From Candidatus Thorarchaeota archaeon (GTDB lineage: Archaea; Asgardarchaeota; Thorarchaeia; Thorarchaeales; Thorarchaeaceae), in NCBI GenBank assembly GCA_004524565.1, contig SDNZ01000005.1, positions 1-50,677 of the forward strand: a stretch of 50,677 bases of DNA, given 5' to 3'. Position 1 is the stretch's first letter, and each line of letters starts with the position of its first letter. The notes beneath the pieces were generated by a model. The model searched no databases. It saw only the letters and a list, made by a program, of their open reading frames with translations, and had not been told where the DNA came from. Shown here in pieces: positions 8,132 to 14,659 of this stretch. The position numbers were made by a program, and so were the translations under genes.

Positions 8132-8282
8132 GTTTAGGTTTGTAGTAGCTGTTGTAAACCCTTGCGTAAATCTTCTCGCAGAAAGAATATCATTCTACGT
8201 TTTGTACACACTGTTCAAATTGTTGCACAGATATGCGGCCTTTGCGAAAGTATTTGAAGTAATAATTTTAGGTCAATCAGTC

Positions 8283-8582
8283 ATGTTTACCCGAAGAGAG
8301 GAGATATCTAAACATCTGGAAGAAGCAGAATATCCACTTACTGCACAGGATATCTGCGATATGATGGGACTGAAGAAGAGGTCGCTAGTCTATGAAGATA
8401 TTGACCACATTGCACGTACCGTTAGAAATCAAGGAAAACAGGTTATCGTTTCACCAGCAAGGTGTGGCAAATGCCAATTCATTTTTAAAAAGATGAAGTC
8501 CGCCAAGGCACCTACAAAGTGCCCGAAATGCCGTTCTGAGTGGATTATACCTCCAGCATATCTGATCAGAGAGAAAAAGTAA
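8283..8582 (+). CDS. Winged-helix plus zinc-ribbon transcriptional regulator (COG3357-like)
   Basis: Product of 99 residues from the ATG at 8283. Residues 1-50 (MFTRREEISKHLEEAEYPLTAQDICDMMG ... YEDIDHIARTV) form a winged helix, and residues about 60-85 hold a zinc ribbon with CGKC and CPKC. This HTH-zinc-ribbon pairing is typical of a small archaeal predicted regulator family. The frame is open upstream to 8118, but that part has no family match and starts inside the repeated element, and AGGT lies eight bases before 8283. Targets unknown. Confidence 0.85.
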   Translation: MFTRREEISKHLEEAEYPLTAQDICDMMGLKKRSLVYEDIDHIARTVRNQGKQVIVSPARCGKCQFIFKKMKSAKAPTKCPKCRSEWIIPPAYLIREKK

Positions 8583-8588
8583 AAGTCC

Positions 8589-8894
8589 CTAATCTAGCTT
8601 GTAGACTCTTTTAATTCCTTCACCTTCACGTTTGATATCAGTGACTCGGGTCACCACGAAATCTGAAAGACCATACTCATCTTCTTCAACATACCCATGA
8701 ACAATGACAGGTACACCGACACGCGGTAGAAATCGGCATTTATCCATCGTATTTGCTGAAATTCGCACAGTGTACGTTTTTCCTGTTGATTCGTCTTGAA
8801 TAACAATCTCAGTAGATCCATACCATTTTTGTGCGCTTATCCGAGTTGTACGACTCTTTCCAATCTCACGGACAACTCCCTTCACAACAGTCAT
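8589..8894 (-). CDS. OB-fold nucleic-acid-binding protein
   Basis: Product of 101 residues with the alternating strand pattern of an OB fold (VKGVVREIGKSRTTR, then STEIVIQDESTGKTYTVRI, then GVPVIVHGYVEE, ending VVTRVTDI). Its ATG directly follows the TGA of the EndoQ-like gene and uses a GGAGGT site inside that gene's end, so translation is probably coupled. The pairing with a DNA repair nuclease suggests single-stranded DNA or RNA binding; that is inferred from context. Confidence 0.7.
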   Translation of the reverse strand: MTVVKGVVREIGKSRTTRISAQKWYGSTEIVIQDESTGKTYTVRISANTMDKCRFLPRVGVPVIVHGYVEEDEYGLSDFVVTRVTDIKREGEGIKRVYKLD

Positions 8895-10166
8895 TCATTC
8901 AACCTCCCAAGGTGGCAGTAACTTTCCATAACGACCACCACCGCCAATCTCATAGGAGGCAGTGCCATCTCGGTAGAGTTGGATCATCTCTGCAACTCGT
9001 TCATTGATCTTCCGTATCTCTGAAATTGGTGAAGATGTCAAAATAGTACTTTCAGTCCCTAGATTTTCCCTGAGTTTATCGTAGAGGCGAACCGCGGATT
9101 TAGATGAATCAGACTTTACTCCGAGTGCAGAAACGATGATATCCAATAGGGGAGCGATTCGTAAGTATGGGGGTCTATGCTTAGGAGCCTTTGATTCTCC
9201 AACACCTATAGCAGCTGCTCTATCTCTTACACCAAGACGGAGAAGTTTGCCATCTGCAGGGCACTTAACCTTCCGTTTGGAAATATCAACCAATAGTTGC
9301 TGTGCTTCATTATCATTTTTGCAGTTGATGTAGATATTCAAATCATCAAAGCTAGGAGCGTCTTTTCCATCGCCAATAAGCAGTGTTCTCCTGCATTTCG
9401 AACAATATGATAGGAAGTACTTCCCAAGACGGGGATCGAGACCAACATTCAATACCGATTTTCTGCCTTGTTCACGTCGTAATGCAAGGCTAACCTCATC
9501 ATACGTTGGTGCATCCATTTTCAGTCGAACAAACTCTCTTCCAAGTTTACTCGGACTTGGTGAATGAGCATCACTTGATGTAATGTAAGTGAGTCTATGA
9601 AGCTCAGGAATACAATCAGCAATTTCCGAATCAGCTGAGAGACCCAGCTCTAGGAAATGTATGTGGGGGGTTTCATCTCCATAGCAGGCCTTCAGACTCG
9701 TATACTTGTTCTCTCTGAAAATAGCTCGGTAAGGAGTAAATGCATGAGCGGGACCTATCATCCCATTCACATCCCTAACAAGACCTGCAATCTCTTCTCC
9801 TTTCAGGTTTACACGAGGTCTCCCACCCCATTCATGGTCAAGATTAGGAGAATTCGATTTGAGTGACTTTCGAAGACGTTCAACGGATTCGAAATCAGGA
9901 AGAAGAACTACATGATGGATAGATTCTGCATCTTCTATCTCGACTGTCGGAATGAATGCTACTGAATCATGTTCATAGATATCCCCCTTTTTGGTCAGAC
10001 TGCTCTTGAGATGTTTCAACCACTGAGGTTGAGTAGCATCACCAGTCCCTATAAGATGAAGGCCTTTTGCCTTAGCGCCTTGAGCTAGTCTCGGGATTGT
10101 CATAACTTTGCTTACACCTATGGAGTGCAATGAATGGATATGAAGGTCTACATCATATTGGTTCAT
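8895..10166 (-). CDS. PHP-family DNA repair endonuclease, EndoQ-like
   Basis: Product of 423 residues. The start YDVDLHIHSLHS is the first metal-binding motif of PHP phosphoesterases; GTGDATQP and later ITSSDAHSP supply further metal ligands. A zinc-ribbon-like insert has CSKC near residue 275 and KCPADG near 310. Length and layout match the TIGR00375/COG1379 family, which includes archaeal endonuclease Q; that enzyme nicks DNA 5' to uracil, hypoxanthine or abasic sites. I chose ATG at 10166, preceded by GTGATC, over a TTG at 10181 that overlaps the upstream stop. It sits between an ADH-like gene and an OB-fold gene in one operon. Confidence 0.8.
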   Translation of the reverse strand: MNQYDVDLHIHSLHSIGVSKVMTIPRLAQGAKAKGLHLIGTGDATQPQWLKHLKSSLTKKGDIYEHDSVAFIPTVEIEDAESIHHVVLLPDFESVERLRKSLKSNSPNLDHEWGGRPRVNLKGEEIAGLVRDVNGMIGPAHAFTPYRAIFRENKYTSLKACYGDETPHIHFLELGLSADSEIADCIPELHRLTYITSSDAHSPSPSKLGREFVRLKMDAPTYDEVSLALRREQGRKSVLNVGLDPRLGKYFLSYCSKCRRTLLIGDGKDAPSFDDLNIYINCKNDNEAQQLLVDISKRKVKCPADGKLLRLGVRDRAAAIGVGESKAPKHRPPYLRIAPLLDIIVSALGVKSDSSKSAVRLYDKLRENLGTESTILTSSPISEIRKINERVAEMIQLYRDGTASYEIGGGGRYGKLLPPWEVE

Positions 10167-10177
10167 CAGATCACATC

Positions 10178-11167
10178 TCAAATATTGATGATGACTTTGG
10201 TAACAGTTGGTTGTGAAGCAAATTCGAAAGCCTTAGCCCCATCTTCAAGAGTGAACTCTTTTGAAATAAGCCGATTTACTTCGATACGACCCTTGGCGAG
10301 CATATCTATTGCCTCATCATAGGGACCTCTACTAGAGCCATAGATAGTCAATTCTTTATTCACAATAAGTGTAGGATTGAATGGAAATTGACATCCATGC
10401 ATGCTTTTCAATCCTACAATTCCACCATTACGTACAACGTCAAAGGCCATAGCCACACCATCAATATTACCTGTGGCTTCAATCACAATTCTGGGCCCAA
10501 TCCCGTGTGTAATTTTCAAAATGGCAGATTTCCAATCCCTCTGTACTGTATCGTAGGTGTTCTGAAAACCAAGTTGTTTGGCTAATCCTAATTGCCACCG
10601 GTTTCTTCCCACAATATGGACAGCAGCGCCATTTGCATCATAGACCTGTGCAAGTAAGAGGGCAAGTTTCCCACTTCCCAAGATAAGAACGGGTTCATCA
10701 TCAGCAGCAGGAGCTTGATGTAGGGTTTTGATCGCAGAAGCAAGTGGTTCCACAAACGTAGCTTCCATTGTGGTTACATCATCAGGTAGTGGATGAATGA
10801 TCTCTGCGGGAACGCAAACATACTCTGAGAGACCTCCATCTCTAGTAATTCCCAAGGTCTCTTTTTCAGTGCAGTAGTGACGTGCGCCACTACGACAATA
10901 CCAGCAGCGACCACAAGTAATGTCAATATCAGTGACCACTGGAGTCCCAGGTTGAATATCTGGAACAGAACTCTCATGAACAACACCTGCAAATTCGTGT
11001 CCTAGAACTAGTGGCAAATCAGCATAGTAATCACCTTTCCAGATTGATATATCAGTTCCACATATACCAACAGATCTCACTTCAATTCGAACATCCCCAG
11101 GCATAAGAGGAGGAATAGGCGTATCAGCTAGTTGGAGTCCGTCTGCAGTTAGTACTAATGATTGCAT
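10178..11167 (-). CDS. Zinc-dependent alcohol/polyol dehydrogenase, MDR family
   Basis: Product of 329 residues. VGICGTDISIWKGDY holds the catalytic zinc cysteine, GHEFAGVV the zinc histidine and glutamate, and CGRCWYCRSGARHYC the four cysteines of the structural zinc. The nucleotide-binding fold follows (VLILGSGKLALLLAQVY). Closest in feel to threonine or sorbitol dehydrogenases; the substrate cannot be told. The ATG at 11167 was chosen since a TATA box at 11210-11216 fits it and the longer frame has no family match. First gene of the operon with EndoQ-like and OB-fold genes. Confidence 0.88.
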   Translation of the reverse strand: MQSLVLTADGLQLADTPIPPLMPGDVRIEVRSVGICGTDISIWKGDYYADLPLVLGHEFAGVVHESSVPDIQPGTPVVTDIDITCGRCWYCRSGARHYCTEKETLGITRDGGLSEYVCVPAEIIHPLPDDVTTMEATFVEPLASAIKTLHQAPAADDEPVLILGSGKLALLLAQVYDANGAAVHIVGRNRWQLGLAKQLGFQNTYDTVQRDWKSAILKITHGIGPRIVIEATGNIDGVAMAFDVVRNGGIVGLKSMHGCQFPFNPTLIVNKELTIYGSSRGPYDEAIDMLAKGRIEVNRLISKEFTLEDGAKAFEFASQPTVTKVIINI

Positions 11168-11209
11168 TTTGCAAAACTTGAAGGCGCATCCAAAGGAATA
11201 AACCCTTCG

Positions 11210-11216
11210 ATATAAA
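11210..11216 (-). promoter_or_regulatory. TATA box of the ADH-EndoQ-OB operon
   Basis: Minus strand TTTATAT, about 43 bases before the ATG at 11167; a start of transcription near 11186 gives a leader of about 19 bases. Confidence 0.5.
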
Positions 11217-11299
11217 CGTGTATTCGCACAATAATCCTCTCGTAGCAAAATTAAGGAGCAAACTTAACAGGATGGATCCGGCATACTAATGTTACTACA

Positions 11300-12187
11300 A
11301 TGACAGCACCTGTGATGTTCAACAGAAGGTTAGGGAAGAATGAACTAAATATTGCTTTTGAATTAGTTGAAAACCAAACTGAATTCGGATGCATTGATAG
11401 AGAACAAGCAACGAGATTCCTCAATCTTGAAAACACAATATCATTTGTTTCATCAATAATGGATAAGATCATAGGTGGCACCATAATCTACAGAGATAGG
11501 ACTCGTTTGGGTATGGTACTTGCGTCAGTAGTTGTAGCAAAAGAATTCAGGGAAAAAGGAGCATACAGTATTATCAAATCATCACTTCCATTCTTCAGAA
11601 GTGTTGCAATTCGAGATGTTGATGCACTTGTTCCAGATGACAAATCAAAGAAACTCTTGGGATTTCCAGGAACACTCGAACTTGATTGGTGGACCAAGGA
11701 TATTCTTGAAAGGATTGGTTTCGCAGAACAGGATAATCTATCAAGTTACATCATTCAAATCGATACGCGAAAAAAGGAAAATTATGCAGATTCTAGATGG
11801 GATTCTCAACCCAATATTCAAGCTGCAAAGAATTTGATTTGGAATTGTAGTAAGAAAATAGGAATGACGAATTCGCTCATTTGGACCCACTTCGATTCTG
11901 CGGCAAGTCAAGGAAGACTTAGAACAGTCACTCAGAATGACTCAATGAGGCTTGTGACTAGTATCTATCATGCTGATGGGACTGCGATAATCGATCTACT
12001 AGTTTCTGATGAAGATTTCGAAACAGCAGCTAGACAAATTTCAAGTTTGGTGAAAGAATCGAGATGCAATGAGGTAATTTTGCCACTCATTGGAGAGGGG
12101 CAAAGTGAATTAATTCAAGCAGTTGCGGATGAATTAGGTGGGTCTCTTAAGAGAAAGTCAATGACTCTTATGCGTAGACACCTGTAG
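11300..12187 (+). CDS. GNAT-like acetyltransferase, uncertain
   Basis: Product of 295 residues. The region about 55-110 (GGTIIYRDRTRLGMVLASVVVAKEFREKGAYSIIKSSL) has the strand-then-helix pattern of a GNAT acetyl-CoA site, with V-V-x-x-x-x-R-x-x-G-A in place of the classic R/Q-x-x-G-x-G/A loop. The second half (about 190-295) could be a second, degenerate GNAT-type domain. Substrate unknown. It is divergent from the ADH operon and is followed after a short gap by the MBL exonuclease, so it may lead a plus-strand operon running to 14062. Confidence 0.55.
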   Translation: MTAPVMFNRRLGKNELNIAFELVENQTEFGCIDREQATRFLNLENTISFVSSIMDKIIGGTIIYRDRTRLGMVLASVVVAKEFREKGAYSIIKSSLPFFRSVAIRDVDALVPDDKSKKLLGFPGTLELDWWTKDILERIGFAEQDNLSSYIIQIDTRKKENYADSRWDSQPNIQAAKNLIWNCSKKIGMTNSLIWTHFDSAASQGRLRTVTQNDSMRLVTSIYHADGTAIIDLLVSDEDFETAARQISSLVKESRCNEVILPLIGEGQSELIQAVADELGGSLKRKSMTLMRRHL

Positions 12188-12245
12188 GTGATTGAAGTGG
12201 GAAACGCTTTTGTTGACACTCGATTCTAATCTAAGAGGTCATTCC

Positions 12246-13250
12246 ATGTCCACACTCAATGTGAAAAAAGTAGGAACAGGGTTCCTTCTTGAATACGGTG
12301 ATGTTAGATTAGCATTAGACACGGGTGTCAAGGGCGAAACCACACTGCTCTCCCATTCACATGCAGATCATATTGGAGGTTTGAAGAAAGCAAATCACAT
12401 CATAGCTACTTCAGGTACATTCGATACATGGGGAGCAAGAGGTAATAACGCATTCAAGAATAAAACCGTGATTCGTACTGGTGATATGTTCGGACAAATA
12501 GGTGTTAATATCACAGCACTCAATGCAGGACACGTACTTGGTTCTACTATGTTCTACCTTGAGTTCAATGATGGCCTTAGAGTTCTGTACACAGGAGACT
12601 TCAACACTGTGGATAGTTTGGTTCATAGAGCTGCTAAAGCTGTCGAAGCAGATGTTCTGATTACCGAGGCAACATATGGAAAACCAGAATGGATTTTCCC
12701 TAAGCGTCAGGGAGTCTATGACAACATCCTAGATACTGCCACTGAGATGTTAGACGAAGGGCGAATCCCGTTATTTAGTGCATATTCGCTCGGTAAATCT
12801 CAGGAAGCAATTGCACTCCTTCAGAGTGGTGGATTTAGAATAGTATCTGGGAATACAAGTATAAACAAAGTATGCAGTGTATACAAGAATCATGGAGTCG
12901 ATCTTCGACATTATACATTATCATCTCCAGGAGTTTCAGATATCTTGGACGAAGGAGCAGTTATTGTTAGCTCTTCAATTCGACACACTCTTCACAATTT
13001 AAGAAAGATAATAGAAAAGAAGACGATGAGAGACCTGGAAGCAAGGTTAGAAAAGTACAGTCTCTCAGGTTGGACACTTGGAAAATTCAGAGAACGCGGT
13101 TTTCCACTAAGCGCACACACTGATTTCAATGGGCTAATCGAGTTCGCAAAAGCTGTAAATCCTAGAGTTGCGTATGTCTTTACTGGAAATGCACCTGAAT
13201 TCTCAGAGCATCTCTCGGGTGAAGGGATTAACGCAGTACCTCTCGAATAG
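12246..13250 (+). CDS. MBL-fold exonuclease-like metallohydrolase (COG1236-like)
   Basis: Product of 334 residues from an ATG preceded by GAGGT at seven bases; an in-frame TTG at 12192 is less likely. Motifs: HSHADH at 37-42 (metal ligands), GHVLGS near 97, YTGDFNT near 116, and SAHTDF near 294. These are the metallo-beta-lactamase signatures of nucleic-acid-processing enzymes related to the SNM1/CPSF group, but the protein is shorter than full beta-CASP proteins. Probably an exonuclease acting in RNA or DNA turnover. Confidence 0.85.
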   Translation: MSTLNVKKVGTGFLLEYGDVRLALDTGVKGETTLLSHSHADHIGGLKKANHIIATSGTFDTWGARGNNAFKNKTVIRTGDMFGQIGVNITALNAGHVLGSTMFYLEFNDGLRVLYTGDFNTVDSLVHRAAKAVEADVLITEATYGKPEWIFPKRQGVYDNILDTATEMLDEGRIPLFSAYSLGKSQEAIALLQSGGFRIVSGNTSINKVCSVYKNHGVDLRHYTLSSPGVSDILDEGAVIVSSSIRHTLHNLRKIIEKKTMRDLEARLEKYSLSGWTLGKFRERGFPLSAHTDFNGLIEFAKAVNPRVAYVFTGNAPEFSEHLSGEGINAVPLE

Positions 13251-13259
13251 GTGATTCAT

Positions 13260-13814
13260 TTGGAAGAACACATCTCGGATATGGTGGAACCAGTTCATGC
13301 ATCATCCTTTTTTTCAGTATCACTTACAGGAGAGATACATGAACGTCTAACTTTCGAGTATCTTGACCTTGAAGGATATTATCGAAAGGTGATTCGAGAT
13401 GAGAACCTGCTTGCTACAGAAGTCGAGAAACTCGTAGGAAATATGCAGTTCTTCTTAGATAAAGAGAGAGTTGAGATCAACAGTAAACGAGTAAAGTCAC
13501 AAGTTGATTTCTGTGATATCTATCTCAAGGGGCATACTGATGTGGTATCTGTGATATACCTCATTGATTTTTCTGGAAAATTTGTTGATAACCAGAATGT
13601 AATTGAAACATGGCTAGAAGAGGAGGAAGCACCTTATGATTTTGAAATCCTCTGGAGATTTCCAATTGGAACAAAAATAGTTGAAGTGGAAACAACAATG
13701 GATTTTGATATCTATGATGATATCATCAGCCTCTGGGCAATAGATGGTGATGATGTTGGAGGGTATGAGAAGATAGTGTTTGAACTGCCATCATCAAAAT
13801 CTCGAGAGGTGTAA
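13260..13814 (+). CDS. Conserved-looking acidic protein of unknown function
   Basis: About 184 residues. The TTG at 13260 is favoured because GGTGAT (13250-13255) precedes it; a GTG at 13251 overlaps that site. Acidic, with alternating beta-rich stretches (DVVSVIYLIDFSGKFV, IGTKIVEVETTMDFDIYDD) and no membrane segment or recognised motif. Placed ten bases after the MBL gene and six before the DUF131 gene, so almost certainly cotranscribed with them. Confidence 0.65.
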   Translation: MEEHISDMVEPVHASSFFSVSLTGEIHERLTFEYLDLEGYYRKVIRDENLLATEVEKLVGNMQFFLDKERVEINSKRVKSQVDFCDIYLKGHTDVVSVIYLIDFSGKFVDNQNVIETWLEEEEAPYDFEILWRFPIGTKIVEVETTMDFDIYDDIISLWAIDGDDVGGYEKIVFELPSSKSREV

Positions 13815-13819
13815 ATAGG

Positions 13820-14062
13820 TTGCAGACACTCCTTATACAGAATCTTGGCTGGATATTTCTAATCATTGGCATCTTACTCGTGTGCATTTCTGCTATGTCC
13901 GCATTTAGAAATTCAGAAGGTAATGAAACACATACGCAGAGCAAAGGAATCATCCTTCTCGGACCAATTCCAATTGTGTGGGGGTATGGAAAGAAAGGGT
14001 GGATGATTGCAGGCGTACTCGGTATAATTCTTGTATTTGTGTGGATTTTGTACTTTCTCTGA
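13820..14062 (+). CDS. DUF131-family small archaeal membrane protein
   Basis: Product of 80 residues beginning at TTG with GAGGTG nine bases upstream. Two membrane helices (about 8-29 and 58-78) flank the loop KGIILLGPIPIVWGYG, the hallmark of the archaeal TIGR00304/DUF131 family. The function of that family is not known. It is last in the plus-strand row from 12246, and the second copy of the repeated element starts seven bases after its stop. Confidence 0.85.
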   Translation: MQTLLIQNLGWIFLIIGILLVCISAMSAFRNSEGNETHTQSKGIILLGPIPIVWGYGKKGWMIAGVLGIILVFVWILYFL

Positions 14063-14068
14063 ATATTC

Positions 14069-14252
14069 AAACCGTTCATTGTAAATTGTACAAACTTAGA
14101 CACAAGAGTGATGTACTCCCAAGAGCGGCACTGGGAATGACTCTGTGAGGTCATTCAATGTGTCGGGTCAACCTCACGATACTGTCCTCTGGGGTGGTAT
14201 TTAAAGACCTACAAGGATGTCTCAAATGATTGTCTAAGTGATGTCCAACTTT
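14069..14252 (+). repeat. Intergenic element copy 2; candidate structured RNA
   Basis: Partner of 7950-8131 in the same orientation, about 6.1 kb away. The identical 28-base core is at 14126-14153. The stem GTGAGGT (14145-14151) pairs fully with ACCTCAC (14171-14177), where copy 1 has a G-T wobble at the last pair, so pairing is kept. The end pair TTGTACA (14086-14092) with TGTCCAA (14242-14248) has one mismatch. The TATTTAAAGACCTACAAG block (14198-14215) differs from copy 1 by one base. It lies between DUF131 and the TATA box of the next gene, so it is not that gene's leader. Confidence 0.85.
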
Positions 14253-14294
14253 ATCATACTTTTATGCATCAGTTGGCAACCCTGATTTTATGGG

Positions 14295-14302
14295 TATAAA
14301 TA
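14295..14302 (+). promoter_or_regulatory. TATA box of the zinc-ribbon gene
   Basis: TATAAATA on the plus strand, predicting a transcript start near 14326 and a leader of about 58 bases before the ATG at 14384. It separates that gene from the upstream repeated element. Confidence 0.5.
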
Positions 14303-14383
14303 GACCAGCAGCGGAAATAGATTGTATTACCTAAGCGATACCAATCCTCATAGATAGATAAATCCCATAATTGTTGGAGAATA

Positions 14384-14650
14384 ATGACGATGCTATTCAT
14401 TTGCAGGTCTTGTGGAAAATCATCGACTGATATCGATCAGGTCCTTGATGGTCAGTGTAGTTGTGGTTGTACCCACTTTCATCTTGTTTCTGAAGATCGC
14501 TCAGAACTTCCAAAACCTCTTGATGCAAAAGAGGAAATTCGTAGAGACCTGCATCAATGGCTTGACCTCAATCTCGATTCTATGTCACCAGACCAAGTTG
14601 TGAATATTAGTGTAAAGTTTGAGATTGACAGAGACACTCTCACATCTTAA
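14384..14650 (+). CDS. Small zinc-ribbon protein (COG3364/DUF2072-like)
   Basis: Product of 88 residues from an ATG with GGAG five bases upstream. The N-terminus CRSCGKSSTDIDQVLDG followed by CSCGCTHF is a zinc ribbon like that of a conserved archaeal family. The C-terminal part is helical (EEIRRDLHQWLDLNLDSM). Its function is unknown; such ribbons usually bind nucleic acid or protein partners. It converges with the helicase gene, with nine bases between stops. Confidence 0.65.
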   Translation: MTMLFICRSCGKSSTDIDQVLDGQCSCGCTHFHLVSEDRSELPKPLDAKEEIRRDLHQWLDLNLDSMSPDQVVNISVKFEIDRDTLTS

Positions 14651-14659
14651 TCTTCACGT

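Noticed and set aside
8118-8282. Upstream extension of the zinc-ribbon regulator
   Set aside because: Begins inside the repeated element, has no family match, and the winged-helix domain begins exactly at 8283.
11251-11484. Small minus-strand frame between the ADH and GNAT-like genes
   Set aside because: Overlaps the start of the GNAT-like gene and the ADH promoter; no ribosome binding site.
13726-14154. A 142-residue minus-strand open frame that covers much of element copy 2
   Set aside because: It lies across the DUF131 gene, and the matching region of copy 1 has a one-base gap that would shift the frame. Composition is unlike a protein.
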